A DNA stretch of 64,000 nt from Bacteroidota bacterium (GCA_027487835.1 JAIYCU010000030.1:1-64000), one strand, 5' to 3'; numbered from the stretch's first letter, positions 1-9,806 are shown. Program-made: numbers and translations. Notes: a model not told the origin generated them from the letters alone.

Positions 1-221
1 AACAACCTTTTGTATGAGCACAACTGGAATTGTTCTCTGGCTTTTTTGTTCACGTGTGGTGAACGAAGAACTGTGTAAATTCTTTTGTGTGTAGGAAGCG
101 GAATTGGTCCGCTAACCACTGCACCAGTAGCTTTGACAGTTCTTACGATCTTTTCAGCTGACTTATCAACTAAATTGTGATCGAATGACTTTAATTTAAT
201 CCTTATTCTTTGGCTTACCAT
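1..221 (-). CDS. rpsJ: 30S ribosomal protein S10 (partial, C-terminus outside the window)
   Basis: The reverse strand reads [20 protein letters not shown] from an ATG at 221 and stays open to the window edge. This is the highly conserved S10 start, followed by [12 protein letters not shown], the conserved middle of the protein. S10 belongs to the 30S head and, as NusE, also takes part in transcription antitermination. It starts only 4 bp after the fusA stop, so it is the fourth gene of the str operon (rpsL-rpsG-fusA-rpsJ). No tuf gene lies between fusA and rpsJ; in this phylum tuf is usually elsewhere. About the last quarter of the protein is missing at the edge. Identity is not in doubt. Confidence 0.95.
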   Translation of the reverse strand, partial: MVSQRIRIKLKSFDHNLVDKSAEKIVRTVKATGAVVSGPIPLPTHKRIYTVLRSPHVNKKAREQFQLCSYKRL

Positions 222-225
222 AACT

Positions 226-2331
226 TTATGCTTTGGCGGCTTTGCCGTTTACTTTTGCTAATACTTCATCCATCACGTTTCTTGGGGCTTCAGCATAATG
301 GCTGAATTCCATTGTAGAAGTTGCTCTACCCGAAGAAAGTGTTCTTAATTGAGTTACATATCCGAACATCTCGGCTAATGGAACTTTTGCTTTTACAACT
401 TGTGCACCTGCTCTTGAATCCATTCCTTCTAATTGTCCACGACGACGGTTCAAGTCACCGATAACATCACCCATATTTTCTTCAGGTGTAATTACTTCCA
501 ATTTCATAATTGGTTCAAGTAATACTGGCTTAGCTTTACGAGCTGCTTCTTTAAAGGCAATTCTAGCAGCAATTTCAAATGAAAGTGAATCCGAGTCAAC
601 TGCGTGGAATGAACCATCAAACAATCTTACTTTTAAACTTTCTACTGCATATCCGGCTAAGACACCATTTTGCATGGCTGATTTGAATCCTTTTTCAACT
701 GAAGGGATAAATTCTTTTGGAATCGAACCACCTACAATTTCATTTACAAATTCTAAACCTACTTTGTCTTGTGCACCAGGAATCAATTCAAACTGGATAT
801 CGGCAAATTTACCTCTACCACCTGATTGCTTCTTGTATACCTCACGGTGTGAAACCGCTTGGGTGATTGTTTCTTTGTAAGAAACCTGCGGAGCACCTTG
901 GTTAATCTCAACCTTAAACTCACGTTTTAAACGGTCTACGATAATTTCTAAGTGCAACTCTCCCATTCCTGAGATTACGGTTTGACCCGAATCTTCATCT
1001 GTATGTACTTTGAAGGTAGGATCTTCTTCAGCTAATTTAGCTAAAGCCATACCTAATTTGTCTGAATCGGCTTGTGTTTTTGGTTCAACTGCTAAACCAA
1101 TTACTGGATCTGGGAAGTCCATTGCCTCAAGGACAATTGGGAATTTCTCAGCGCACAAGGTATCACCTGTTTTGATATCTTTAAAACCAACAGCTGCACC
1201 AATATCACCTGCTTGTAATGAATCGATTGGATTTTGCTTGTTAGCATGCATTTGAAAGATGCGAGAGATACGCTCTTTGTTACCACTTCTAGTATTAAGA
1301 ATGTAAGAACCAGCATCTAATTTACCTGAATAGGCACGCATGAAAGCTAATCTTCCTACAAATGGGTCAGTAGCAATCTTAAATGCAAGCGCAGTAAATG
1401 GTTCGTCAACACTTGGTTTACGCAAAACTTCTGCACCCGTATCAGGATTGATACCTGTAACACCTTCTTTATCCATTGGACTAGGAAGTAGTTCCATTAC
1501 AAGATCTAACATGGTTTGAACACCTTTGTTTTTGAAAGAAGAACCGCACAACATCGGTACAATCTTCATATCAATAACTGCTTTACGCAAGGCATCTAAT
1601 ATCTCTCTTTCTGTGATTGATGATGGATCTTCAAAGAATTTCTCCATCAATTTATCATCGTACTCAGAAACAGCTTCTAATAATTTCTCTCTCCATTCGG
1701 TAGCTTCTTCCAACATATCTTCTGGAATATCCACTACTTCATAAGTCATACCTTTATCGTGCTCATTCCAAACCATTCCGCGGAAGTTGATTAAATCAAC
1801 TACTCCTTTGAAATTATCTTCTGCACCAATTGGTAATTGTAAAGGTACTGCATGGCTGCCTAACATTTCTTTAACCTGTTTTACCACGTTTAAGAAATCA
1901 GCGCCAGAACGATCCATTTTATTTACAAATCCTAAACGAGCTACATTATAGTTGTTAGCAAGTCTCCAGTTGGTTTCTGATTGAGGTTCTACTCCATCAA
2001 CTGCTGAGAAAAGGAATACAAGACCATCTAATACACGAAGTGAACGATTTACCTCAACAGTAAAATCTACGTGTCCAGGGGTATCGATGATATTGATATG
2101 ATACTTATTATTTCTATATTTCCATTCAACTGTAGTGGCAGCAGAGGTAATGGTTATACCACGTTCTGCTTCTTGCACCATCCAGTCCATTGTTGACGCA
2201 CCGTCATGTACTTCACCAATCTTGTGATTAACACCAGAATAGTAAAGAATACGCTCTGTGGTGGTTGTTTTACCTGCATCAATGTGTGCAGCAATACCAA
2301 TGTTTCTTGTAAATTTAAGGTCGCGTGACAT
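226..2331 (-). CDS. fusA: Elongation factor G
   Basis: Translocation GTPase that moves tRNAs and mRNA through the ribosome and, with RRF, splits ribosomes. The 701-aa length is normal. GTPase motifs are intact: AHIDAGKTT (residues 15-23), the RGITI switch region (about 57-61), DTPGH (83-87) and NKMD (137-140). Domains II to V follow with the usual GELHLEI and domain V sequences. It is the third gene of the str operon, 21 bp after rpsG and 4 bp before rpsJ. A spare EF-G copy specialised for recycling (EF-G2) exists in some Bacteroidota, but operon position and close similarity to the standard protein argue for the main translocase. Confidence 0.97.
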   Translation of the reverse strand: MSRDLKFTRNIGIAAHIDAGKTTTTERILYYSGVNHKIGEVHDGASTMDWMVQEAERGITITSAATTVEWKYRNNKYHINIIDTPGHVDFTVEVNRSLRVLDGLVFLFSAVDGVEPQSETNWRLANNYNVARLGFVNKMDRSGADFLNVVKQVKEMLGSHAVPLQLPIGAEDNFKGVVDLINFRGMVWNEHDKGMTYEVVDIPEDMLEEATEWREKLLEAVSEYDDKLMEKFFEDPSSITEREILDALRKAVIDMKIVPMLCGSSFKNKGVQTMLDLVMELLPSPMDKEGVTGINPDTGAEVLRKPSVDEPFTALAFKIATDPFVGRLAFMRAYSGKLDAGSYILNTRSGNKERISRIFQMHANKQNPIDSLQAGDIGAAVGFKDIKTGDTLCAEKFPIVLEAMDFPDPVIGLAVEPKTQADSDKLGMALAKLAEEDPTFKVHTDEDSGQTVISGMGELHLEIIVDRLKREFKVEINQGAPQVSYKETITQAVSHREVYKKQSGGRGKFADIQFELIPGAQDKVGLEFVNEIVGGSIPKEFIPSVEKGFKSAMQNGVLAGYAVESLKVRLFDGSFHAVDSDSLSFEIAARIAFKEAARKAKPVLLEPIMKLEVITPEENMGDVIGDLNRRRGQLEGMDSRAGAQVVKAKVPLAEMFGYVTQLRTLSSGRATSTMEFSHYAEAPRNVMDEVLAKVNGKAAKA

Positions 2332-2352
2332 TTTTTATTATCTCCGTATTAA

Positions 2353-2823
2353 TTAGCTAATTTTAAAGTGTGAGAATGCTTTATTAGCTTCTGCCATTTT
2401 ATGTGTGTCTTCGCGCTTTTTAACTGAAGCACCTTCGTTTCTTGAAGCTGCTAAAATTTCTCCGGCTAACTTATCTGCCATCGTTTTTTCGCCACGTGAA
2501 CGGCTGTATTTAATCATCCACTTCATCCCTACTGCAACCTTACGATCGGCAGGAACTTCCATTGGAATCTGAAAAGTAGCACCACCCACACGACGAGATT
2601 TAACCTCTACTGATGGCATTACATTATTAAGTGCTTTCTTCCAAACATCAATTCCGCGCTCTTGTGCTTTTGCTTCTACCTTATCTAATGCTTCGTAGAA
2701 GATATGGTATGCAGTAGATTTTTTACCACTCCACATCATGTTATTCACAAAGCGAGTTACTAAAATATCACTGAACTTAGGATCTGGTAACAGAATATGC
2801 TTCTTTGCTCTTGATTTTCTCAT
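2353..2823 (-). CDS. rpsG: 30S ribosomal protein S7
   Basis: The 156-aa protein has the standard S7 landmarks: MRKSRAKKH at the N-terminus, NNMMWSGKKSTAYHIFYEAL in the first helices, VKSRRVGGATFQIPMEV in the beta hairpin that touches mRNA and tRNA at the exit site, and a basic C-terminal end. S7 nucleates assembly of the 30S head and in many bacteria represses its own operon by binding the rpsL-rpsG spacer. That spacer is only 25 bp here, too short for the E. coli type of regulatory fold, so this control probably does not work in the same way. Second gene of the str operon. Confidence 0.97.
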   Translation of the reverse strand: MRKSRAKKHILLPDPKFSDILVTRFVNNMMWSGKKSTAYHIFYEALDKVEAKAQERGIDVWKKALNNVMPSVEVKSRRVGGATFQIPMEVPADRKVAVGMKWMIKYSRSRGEKTMADKLAGEILAASRNEGASVKKREDTHKMAEANKAFSHFKIS

Positions 2824-2848
2824 TGTATTATTTGCTAACGCTTAATAA

Positions 2849-3265
2849 TTACTTCTTTTTACCTTTTGCTTTTGGATCTACAGCTACCTGACCTGGCTTA
2901 GGACGTTTAGTACCGTATTTAGAACGACGCTGATTACGTCCGGCTACACCGGCAGTATCTAATGCACCACGTACAATGTGGTAACGTACACCTGGTAAAT
3001 CTTTCACCCTGCCACCTCTTACCAATACGATAGAGTGTTCTTGCAAGTTGTGACCTTCACCCGGAATGTATGCATTGATTTCATTACCGTTGGTTAAACG
3101 AACACGAGCAACTTTACGCATTGCTGAGTTTGGTTTCTTTGGAGTAGTTGTGTACACACGGGTACAAACACCTCTGCGTTGTGGACATGAGTCCAAAGCT
3201 GGAGATTTACTCTTTGTTGTTACATCGTTGCGGCCCTTACGAACCAATTGCTGAATAGTAGGCAT
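2849..3265 (-). CDS. rpsL: 30S ribosomal protein S12
   Basis: The 138-aa decoding-centre protein starts [12 protein letters not shown] and ends in a lysine-rich tail. The two loops that monitor codon-anticodon pairing are wild type: TPKKPNS (41-47, with Lys43 and Lys44) and GGRVKDLPG (with Lys88), so the classic streptomycin-resistance changes at Lys43 and Lys88 are absent. It is the promoter-proximal gene of the str operon, with a good promoter about 50 bp upstream. Confidence 0.97.
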   Translation of the reverse strand: MPTIQQLVRKGRNDVTTKSKSPALDSCPQRRGVCTRVYTTTPKKPNSAMRKVARVRLTNGNEINAYIPGEGHNLQEHSIVLVRGGRVKDLPGVRYHIVRGALDTAGVAGRNQRRSKYGTKRPKPGQVAVDPKAKGKKK

Positions 3266-3315
3266 ATCTTGCGTTTTCTACTTAATTTTTGTATACTGTC
3301 TTAAAAAAGGGACGG

Positions 3316-3346
3316 CAAAAGTAGTGATTTAAAATGAGCGGTGCAA
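3316..3346 (-). promoter_or_regulatory. Bacteroidota-type promoter of the str operon
   Basis: Read on the reverse strand, TTG (3346-3344) is followed by 20 bases and then TACTTTTG (3323-3316). This matches the Bacteroidota sigma-A consensus of TTG near -33 and TAnnTTTG near -7. Transcription would start near 3310 and leave a leader of roughly 45 nt before the rpsL ATG at 3265. It is the clearest promoter in the window. Confidence 0.7.
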
Positions 3347-3736
3347 GTGCCTGACAAAAAATATCAATAAGATATTAAATGCTGAGCGGGTTACACATGT
3401 TCTTTGAACCATCAGTCTTACCAAGAAATCCTTAGTTTTAAGGGGCTGCAAACTTATGACTCTTCTCTCACTTACACAAACATTCTTGCAAAAATATTTC
3501 TGAATTTCAGACAAATATCTATTTTCATAGAATTAAATTGCTCATTTTGTGTAATTTACACAAACTAACTCAATTAATATATTTTTACTTTTGTTATAAT
3601 CATCGCCCCATTTCCTTCTCAAAATCTGCTATTTAATACCCTCCCTCCCCCATTTTGGTTCAAACCGAAACCAAAAAAACAACTCAATCTTTTTTTCTTA
3701 CACTATTATTAAAGTGTGCTTACCTATTTTCGCTGC
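3347..3736. other. Divergent intergenic region between the str operon and uvrC
   Basis: No convincing gene lies here. It contains a TAnnTTTG-like element on the plus strand (TACTTTTG, 3586-3593) that could serve uvrC but lacks a TTG at the right distance. It also holds one copy of the iterated 10-mer GGTTCAAACC (3657-3666), set inside a longer imperfect inverted repeat TTTTGGTT / AACCAAAA (3653-3676). Confidence 0.5.
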
Positions 3737-5536
3737 ATGGCAACAGACCCTAAGGCAATCATCGCTTCTCTGCCAGAGAGCCCCGGTATCTATAAATACT
3801 ATGATGCCGCTGGGGTACTTATGTATATTGGGAAAGCCAAAAACCTTAAAAAACGCGTTAGCAGTTATTTTAATAAAATTCATTACGAAAACCGCAAAAC
3901 GGCGGTAATGGTAAGCAAAATAAACCACATAGAATTTACTCTTGTGGAATCTGAAATGGATGCCTTGCTGCTTGAAAATGCCCTGATCAAACGCTTTCAG
4001 CCTCGGTTCAACATTAGCCTAAAAGACGATAAAACCTATCCTTCGATTGTGATTAAGAAGGAAAAGTTCCCCCGAATTTTTCATACCCGAAACGTAATTA
4101 AGGATGGCAGTGAGTATTTTGGACCCTATGCCAGCGGCAATATGATGCACACCCTGCTCGACCTTATTAAAAGCACTTACCTTTTTAGAACCTGCTCCCT
4201 CCCACTTACTGATAAAAATATTAAAGCGGGTAAATTTAGGGCTTGCCTAGAATATGATATTGGCAATTGCGCCGCTCCTTGTATTGGCTTGCAAAGCGAA
4301 GAGGATTATAATGAACAGGTAAAAGCAGCTAAAAGCCTCATCAAAGGACAACTTTATGAAGCTAAAAATCAACTTAAATTGAATATGCAAGAAGCCGCCA
4401 CCAATATGAAGTTTGAAGTGGCGGCGCGTTATAAAAAGAAACTTGATAGCCTAGAGAATTATCAAAGTAAATCTACCATTGTTAATGAGATTAAGCATGA
4501 TGTAGATGTGTTCTCAATTGTGAGCGATGATAAGTTTGCCTTTGCCAATTTTATTAAAGTGAGCAATGGTATTATTTGCCAAACCCAAACTTTTGAAATC
4601 AAGAAAAAACTTGATGAACGCGACGAAGACTTACTAAACTTTGCCATTGCAGAAGTGCGCGAAGAATACAAAAGTTTGTCGAAAGAAATTATTGTTCCGT
4701 TTGAACTTGATTGGGAGGATGAAAAGGTTACCATTACAGTACCTAAGGCGGGTGAGAAGAAAAAGCTGCTCGACTTATCCCTTAAAAATGCGTTTTATTA
4801 TAAGAAAGAACGCCTGGCGCAATACGAAAAGCTGAACCCAGATTTTAAGGTGGACCGCATTATGCAAACCATGATGCAGGATTTACGACTAACCGAGCAA
4901 CCTAGGCATATTGAATGTTTTGACAATAGTAATTTACAAGGCACTAACCCTGTTAGTGCTTGTGTGGTGTTTAAAGACGGGAAACCTAGTAAAAAAGATT
5001 ACCGCCATTTTATCCCGAAAACAGTTGTGGGTCCGGATGATTTTGCCACCATGCGCGAAGTGGTTTACCGCCGCTACCATCGCTTATTAGAAGAAAATGA
5101 AGCACTTCCCAATCTCATTATTGTAGATGGTGGAAAAGGCCAATTAAGCTCGGCAGTGGAAAGCCTTAAAGCACTAAACATCTATGGCAAAGTTCCTATT
5201 ATTGGCATTGCCAAACGCCTCGAAGAACTTTATTACCCCGAGGACGAATTGCCTTTATATATTGATAAAAAATCTGAAACCTTGCGCATCATCCAACAAT
5301 TGCGAGACGAAGCGCATCGATTTGGGATTACCCATCACCGCAACCGAAGAAGCAAAAATACCATTGTTACCGAGCTGGAAGAGATTAAAGGCATCGGACC
5401 CGAAACGGCCAAACAATTGCTTACCGAATTGAAAAGTGTGAAGAAAATTAAGGAGGCTTCCTTAGACTTGCTTTCCAATATTATTGGAGAAGCAAAAGGA
5501 AAATTAGTATTTACCCATTTTAACCAAGCAGATTAA
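3737..5536 (+). CDS. uvrC: Excinuclease ABC subunit C
   Basis: UvrC makes the two incisions around a DNA lesion after UvrA/UvrB have found it. Domains in order: GIY-YIG nuclease at the N-terminus (SPGIYKYYDAAG and MYIGKAKNLKKRV), a UVR motif in the middle (FEVAARYKKKLDSL) that contacts UvrB, the RNase H-like nuclease half (ECFDNSNLQGTNPV, IIVDGGKGQL), and a C-terminal helix-hairpin-helix (IKGIGPETAKQLL). I chose the ATG at 3737 (MATDPKAI, 599 aa), because the frame also opens at an earlier GTG (3716) whose added residues are not family-like. The pabB ATG follows the stop codon directly, so the two genes are co-transcribed. Confidence 0.96.
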   Translation: MATDPKAIIASLPESPGIYKYYDAAGVLMYIGKAKNLKKRVSSYFNKIHYENRKTAVMVSKINHIEFTLVESEMDALLLENALIKRFQPRFNISLKDDKTYPSIVIKKEKFPRIFHTRNVIKDGSEYFGPYASGNMMHTLLDLIKSTYLFRTCSLPLTDKNIKAGKFRACLEYDIGNCAAPCIGLQSEEDYNEQVKAAKSLIKGQLYEAKNQLKLNMQEAATNMKFEVAARYKKKLDSLENYQSKSTIVNEIKHDVDVFSIVSDDKFAFANFIKVSNGIICQTQTFEIKKKLDERDEDLLNFAIAEVREEYKSLSKEIIVPFELDWEDEKVTITVPKAGEKKKLLDLSLKNAFYYKKERLAQYEKLNPDFKVDRIMQTMMQDLRLTEQPRHIECFDNSNLQGTNPVSACVVFKDGKPSKKDYRHFIPKTVVGPDDFATMREVVYRRYHRLLEENEALPNLIIVDGGKGQLSSAVESLKALNIYGKVPIIGIAKRLEELYYPEDELPLYIDKKSETLRIIQQLRDEAHRFGITHHRNRRSKNTIVTELEEIKGIGPETAKQLLTELKSVKKIKEASLDLLSNIIGEAKGKLVFTHFNQAD

Positions 5537-6808
5537 ATGATAAAAGCAGATGCTCTTTTTAGGCAGCAAGCGCTTACTTGGGCCAATTCTTTTGATACCG
5601 TTTGTGTATTAGACAATAATGGCGCTCAAAATGCTTTTGACTTGCATGATATTGACCTAGCCATTGCGGTGGGTAAACAAGATGATACAACAGGAGATGG
5701 ACAGCAAGATTGGCAAAAGTTTAAGGATTTTAATGATAAGCATTTTCAAAGTGCGCCAATGTTTGGGTATTTGAGCTACGACCTCAAAAACCAGCTGGAG
5801 GCGCTTGGTTCAAAGCACCCAGATGGAATTGATTTTGCACCCATGTACTTTTTTGTACCGCAACATGTTTTGCTTTTTGATAGTCATGGCCAATTAATGG
5901 TACTTAGTGAGGATGCAAATGGCATTATTTCGGCCATTAAAAGTATTCGGGTTGAACCAAGTGAAGCAGGTCCGAAGCTTTCTCTCACACAAAGAGTAGA
6001 CAAGCAAACGTATATTGATACGGTTAAGAAAATACAAGAACATATTGTGGCTGGCGATGTATATGAATTGAACTATTGCGTGGAATTTTATGCTGAAAAT
6101 GTAGCGTTGAATCCCCTATCTGTTTATCTTCAACTTAGCGAAATTTCGCCTACGCCATTTGCTTCTTTTTTTAAGCTGAACCAACACTATGTGATGTGTG
6201 CAAGCCCGGAGCGTTTTATTAAAAAAGCTGCGGATAAATTATATTCTCAACCCATTAAGGGTACCGCCCGCAGGGCAGCCAATGCAGCAGAAGATGAGCA
6301 GATAAAAGCCGACTTATTGGCCTGTGAAAAAGAACGTGCAGAAAACTTAATGATTGTAGATTTGGTGCGCAATGATTTGGCGCGCAGCAGCGAAACAGGC
6401 AGTGTAATGGTAAATGAGCTGTTTGGCATTTACAGCTTTAAACAAGTACATCAAATGATTTCAACGGTTTCTTCTACCCTGAACCCTTCTGTGCATCCTA
6501 TTGATGCCATTGCCCATGCTTTCCCGATGGGGAGTATGACGGGCGCACCGAAGGTGCGCGCTATGCAGTTGATAGAAGATTTTGAAATTACCAAGCGAGG
6601 CTTGTATAGTGGCGCCATCGGCTACCTTGCGCCCAATGGCGATTTTGATTTTAATGTGGTAATACGTACCATACAATACAACCAAAAAACTGGTTACCTC
6701 AATTTCATGGTGGGTTCGGCCATTACCTTTGATTCTATTCCAGAGAAAGAATATGATGAATGCCTCCTAAAGGCCAAAGCCATGTTACATGCTTTGAATG
6801 CCATTTGA
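5537..6808 (+). CDS. pabB: Aminodeoxychorismate synthase component I (PabB)
   Basis: Chorismate-binding enzyme of folate synthesis: with an amidotransferase partner it turns chorismate into 4-amino-4-deoxychorismate. The 423-aa protein has the C-terminal chorismate-binding core: PIKGTARR, ENLMIVDLVRNDL, GSMTGAPKVRAM and GAIGY. The lysine in PIKGT marks PabB; anthranilate synthase (TrpE) has PIAGT at this place. The N-terminal region is short and divergent. It starts immediately after the uvrC stop, with no spacer. The glutaminase (PabA) and lyase (PabC) partners are not in the window, although the folate gene folA lies at 45.8 kb. Confidence 0.88.
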   Translation: MIKADALFRQQALTWANSFDTVCVLDNNGAQNAFDLHDIDLAIAVGKQDDTTGDGQQDWQKFKDFNDKHFQSAPMFGYLSYDLKNQLEALGSKHPDGIDFAPMYFFVPQHVLLFDSHGQLMVLSEDANGIISAIKSIRVEPSEAGPKLSLTQRVDKQTYIDTVKKIQEHIVAGDVYELNYCVEFYAENVALNPLSVYLQLSEISPTPFASFFKLNQHYVMCASPERFIKKAADKLYSQPIKGTARRAANAAEDEQIKADLLACEKERAENLMIVDLVRNDLARSSETGSVMVNELFGIYSFKQVHQMISTVSSTLNPSVHPIDAIAHAFPMGSMTGAPKVRAMQLIEDFEITKRGLYSGAIGYLAPNGDFDFNVVIRTIQYNQKTGYLNFMVGSAITFDSIPEKEYDECLLKAKAMLHALNAI

Positions 6809-6827
6809 TTATTGATATATTTGACCC

Positions 6828-7484
6828 ATGAAGCAAAAGCTTTTGATTCTTTTATTAGTTGGCCTTTGGCTTAGTTTTACGCCTGCTCCTCCTGCGCTAA
6901 AAATTGCGCGACTAAAATACAATGGAGGAGGTGATTGGTATGCCAATAAAACTTCTCTTCCCAACCTTATTGCTTTTTGCAACCAAAACCTTGGACTGCA
7001 ACTTCACCCAGAAGAAGAAATAGTGGAACCTGGGAGTGCAGATATCTTTAACTATCCCTTTATTCACCTTACCGGACATGGCAATATTATCTTTAGCGAT
7101 CAAGAAGCCAAAAACCTAAGAAACTACTTGCTTGCCGGCGGCTTCCTGCATGCCGATGATAATTATGGATTGGATAAATTTTTTAGGAGGGAAATGAAAA
7201 AGGTTTTTCCTGAACTAGATTTTGTGGAACTCCCTTTCTCGCATCCTATTTATCATCAGAAATACAATTTTGCCAATGGCTTACCTAAAGTGCACGAGCA
7301 CGATAATAAGCCGCCGCAAGGCTTTGGACTTATCTATGAAGGTAGATTGGTTTGTTTTTATTCTTTTGAATGCGACCTTGGCAATGGCTGGGAAGACCAA
7401 GAAATCTATAATGATCCAGAAGCAACCCGCCTCAAAGCCTTACAAGTTGGTGCAAATATCTTGCAGTACGCCTTTATGAGGTAG
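6828..7484 (+). CDS. DUF4159 domain exported protein
   Basis: 218 aa with an N-terminal hydrophobic signal (KLLILLLVGLWLSFTPA). The body matches the DUF4159 family: KIARLKYNGGGDWYANKT, then FIHLTGHGNIIFSD, then GGFLHADDNYG and a C-terminal YEGRLVCFYSFECDLGNGWED block. The family has a glutamine-amidotransferase-like fold and is common in Bacteroidota; its function is not established. It follows pabB by 19 bp and may share its transcript. Confidence 0.8.
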   Translation: MKQKLLILLLVGLWLSFTPAPPALKIARLKYNGGGDWYANKTSLPNLIAFCNQNLGLQLHPEEEIVEPGSADIFNYPFIHLTGHGNIIFSDQEAKNLRNYLLAGGFLHADDNYGLDKFFRREMKKVFPELDFVELPFSHPIYHQKYNFANGLPKVHEHDNKPPQGFGLIYEGRLVCFYSFECDLGNGWEDQEIYNDPEATRLKALQVGANILQYAFMR

Positions 7485-7588
7485 CCCCAAACAAGCTTGT
7501 GGGTTTACCCTGGCAAAAAACAGTAACGCTTTCATTGTCATTATTTTGGGTGTTGAAAACTAAAAGTAGTCAACATTGTATATCCTGC

Positions 7589-8512
7589 ATGCTAACTATT
7601 AATTATTTTGAAAAGGTATATAATGCTTTACTTTCTGACCACACCAGAAAAAAAACAGAGAAGGTAATTCTATCGATTGCTATTGCTAGTTTTTTGGTGC
7701 ACCTAGCACTCATTTTTTTGGTAGATTATCATATTATTGATTTAACCAACAACTCAGAACTACTTAAAAATCCTATAGCGGCTATTTATACCCCATTTTC
7801 CTTTATCCTAGTATATGAGGTTTACTTGCTCATTTATTATCTCCCAAAATCGCTCACTACCTACATTGGTAAACAATATGAAATTATTTCACTAATTATC
7901 ATTCGGAGATTGTTTAAAGACCTTTCTAATCTTTCTCTGTCTCCAGATTGGTTCAATATAAAATATGATTTACAGTTCACGTACGACTTAGTGGCATCTG
8001 TCTTACTCTTTTTTTTAATTTACCTTTTTTACAAGTTTAGCAAGCAAAGACAAACAAATGGTGAGGCAGACAAAGTTGGCTCACAAAATTATATAAAACT
8101 AAAAAAGCGCCTGGCAGCATCCTTGGTAGTTGTTGTTTTTGCAGTAGCTATATACGCTTTTATCAGTTGGCTCCTAAGCGCTATCTATACTTCTCAAAAT
8201 GATGCTGTATCCTTTAAAAACATCAACAATATTTTCTTCGAACAATTTTTCACTATATTAATAGTAGTTGATGTAATTTTACTTTTGTTCTCATTTTTTC
8301 ATACAGATACCTTTTATGTTGTTTTTAGAAATTCTGGATTTATAATCTCCACCATTTTAATTCGGATCTCTTTTTCAGTTACCGGTCTTTTAAACACCTT
8401 GCTCATTCTTTCGGCCATTGTATTTGGGCTATTGATACTTATGATTTCCAAAAAATTTGAAAAACAACTGCTATTGCAAAACAAGGCAGAAGAAACACCC
8501 CCCCAATTATAA
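7589..8512 (+). CDS. Integral membrane protein of unknown function
   Basis: I do not recognise this family. From the ATG at 7589 (MLTINYFEKVYNAL) it gives 307 aa with about seven hydrophobic segments: VILSIAIASFLVHLALIFL, a helix near FSFILVYEVYLLIYYL, VASVLLFFLIYLFY, LVVVVFAVAIYAFISWLL, ILIVVDVILLLFSFF, and two near the C-terminus. The frame opens earlier, at 7499, but the extra 30 residues look like translated spacer. A cytosolic loop rich in Lys and Arg (KFSKQRQTNGEADK) separates the two halves. It may be a phosphate-starvation (PsiE)-like or other small membrane family, but there is no firm motif. Confidence 0.6.
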   Translation: MLTINYFEKVYNALLSDHTRKKTEKVILSIAIASFLVHLALIFLVDYHIIDLTNNSELLKNPIAAIYTPFSFILVYEVYLLIYYLPKSLTTYIGKQYEIISLIIIRRLFKDLSNLSLSPDWFNIKYDLQFTYDLVASVLLFFLIYLFYKFSKQRQTNGEADKVGSQNYIKLKKRLAASLVVVVFAVAIYAFISWLLSAIYTSQNDAVSFKNINNIFFEQFFTILIVVDVILLLFSFFHTDTFYVVFRNSGFIISTILIRISFSVTGLLNTLLILSAIVFGLLILMISKKFEKQLLLQNKAEETPPQL

Positions 8513-9011
8513 GTCACAAAATTCTCCTATAGTTGGCAAATGCAATGTGGGATAGATGTAATATAAAATGTGCAAAGTGCAACATTTAAATTGGTTAAAT
8601 AAGCCTCCTTTGTGTTCTTAATCAAATAGATTAAAAACATGAAAATGCCTTTTCATAAACTCAAAACACCTGAAAATTGACAAAGCAATTGTCATATTTT
8701 TTACGAAAAATAACTTTTTTTAGGGGATTCCTTCCCATTTTTTAACCCATTTTTTGCTGCTAAAAATGGATTAAACTACCATAATACAAGGAAAAATCAG
8801 TCATTAAAATTCTCAATATCAATTATTTTAATTTTTGCTGAACAGCACTCAAATTATTCATTTATGATTTTTTTTCTAAAACAATTGTATACTTGTTCTG
8901 TTGAATGATTTACAGAAAACGTTAAACAAAATAAATTGGAGGTGTAAACCAATTCAATAAACACGGAGATCCTGAAAATCCTTAAGAGTAAGACAAACCA
9001 AACAACAAACA
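8513..9011 (+). promoter_or_regulatory. Long AT-rich leader region of the rhodopsin gene
   Basis: About 500 bp with no gene. It carries three symmetric elements: an operator-like inverted repeat TGACAA-5-TTGTCA (8678-8694), a long hairpin with arms TTTAACCCATTTTT and AAAAATGGATTAAA (8742-8775, 13 of 14 pairs), and a small hairpin AATTGG/CCAATT (8934-8954) close to the start codon. No exact TAnnTTTG box was found; TATACTTG (around 8888-8895) is one base off. The size of the region and the paired elements suggest that rhodopsin expression is regulated, but which element acts is unknown. Confidence 0.4.
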
Positions 9012-9734
9012 ATGGAACATTTAAAAATTGCAAGCGACAATTACGTTGCGTTCACGTTCTTCATCGGAACAATGGCCATGATGGCCGCATCAGTTTTCTT
9101 TTTTATGGAACTAAACAATACTTCTCCAAAATGGAGAACTTCTGTGTTAGTTTCTGGCCTAATCACCTTTATTGCCGCAGTGCATTATTACTACATGAGA
9201 GGTTACAACCTTTCAACTGGAGATTCACCAACTTTCTTCCGTTATGTAGATTGGATTCTTACTGTGCCTTTGATGTGTGTTGAATTTTATTTAATCACCA
9301 AAAAAGCAGGTGCTAAAATTGCCTTACTTTGGAAATTGATTTTTGCTTCTTTAGTAATGCTAGTAACTGGTTACTTTGGCGAAACCATCGACCGTGACAG
9401 TAGTGTTATGTGGGGTGTGATTTCTGGTGCTGCTTATTTCTACATTGTGTATTTAATCTGGTTTGGAGAAGTTGCTCAATTGTCTCAAACTGCTGGTCCG
9501 GAAGTGGCAAAAGCTACTCGCGTATTAGGATGGTTTGTATTAGTTGGTTGGGCTATCTATCCATTAGGTTACATCTTAGGAACACCAGGTGGATTATTTG
9601 GAATGCAATTGGTATCTGATCCTGCTGCTGCTGCACATTCAATGGACATCGTTTACAATATTGCTGATGCCATTAACAAAATTGGATTTGGTTTAGTAAT
9701 CTATGGTTTGTCTAGAAGTGGTAATGATAATTAA
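9012..9734 (+). CDS. Green-type proton-pumping rhodopsin (proteorhodopsin family)
   Basis: Seven-helix retinal protein that pumps protons out of the cell in light. Helix C reads RYVDWILTVPLMCVE: proton acceptor Asp80, Thr84 and proton donor Glu91 form the DTE motif of proton pumps (sodium pumps have NDQ). His58 matches the conserved His75 that pairs with the acceptor in proteorhodopsin. Lys223 (ADAINKIGFG) is the retinal Schiff-base lysine. Met88 is at the spectral tuning site (105 in proteorhodopsin), which favours green absorption. Gly135 aligns with proteorhodopsin Phe152, the site that is Gly156 in xanthorhodopsin, so a carotenoid antenna is conceivable. No cleavable signal peptide is evident. 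The retinal-forming gene follows after a terminator. Confidence 0.93.
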   Translation: MEHLKIASDNYVAFTFFIGTMAMMAASVFFFMELNNTSPKWRTSVLVSGLITFIAAVHYYYMRGYNLSTGDSPTFFRYVDWILTVPLMCVEFYLITKKAGAKIALLWKLIFASLVMLVTGYFGETIDRDSSVMWGVISGAAYFYIVYLIWFGEVAQLSQTAGPEVAKATRVLGWFVLVGWAIYPLGYILGTPGGLFGMQLVSDPAAAAHSMDIVYNIADAINKIGFGLVIYGLSRSGNDN

Positions 9735-9765
9735 TTATTCGCTATAGCAAATATATTTACTTAGT

Positions 9766-9806
9766 AAAAGGGAGGTTGTGCCGTAAAGTACCACCTCCCT
9801 TTTTTT
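9766..9806 (+). terminator. Strong intrinsic terminator after the rhodopsin gene
   Basis: Stem AAAAGGGAGGTTGT (9766-9779) pairs with ACCACCTCCCTTTT (9790-9803) at 13 of 14 positions, followed by a T run to 9806. The A run before the stem makes it bidirectional on paper. It ends 31 bp before the start of the next gene, so the highly expressed rhodopsin mRNA is cut off from the cyclase-dioxygenase gene, or passes through only at a low level. Confidence 0.85.

Noticed and set aside
3329-3514. 61-aa open frame before rpsL on the reverse strand
   Set aside because: It runs through the str operon promoter, has no recognisable composition, and is best explained as chance.
9012-9734. Sodium- or chloride-pumping rhodopsin
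   Set aside because: Helix C has Asp80-Thr84-Glu91 (DTE); sodium pumps show NDQ and chloride pumps NTQ at these places.
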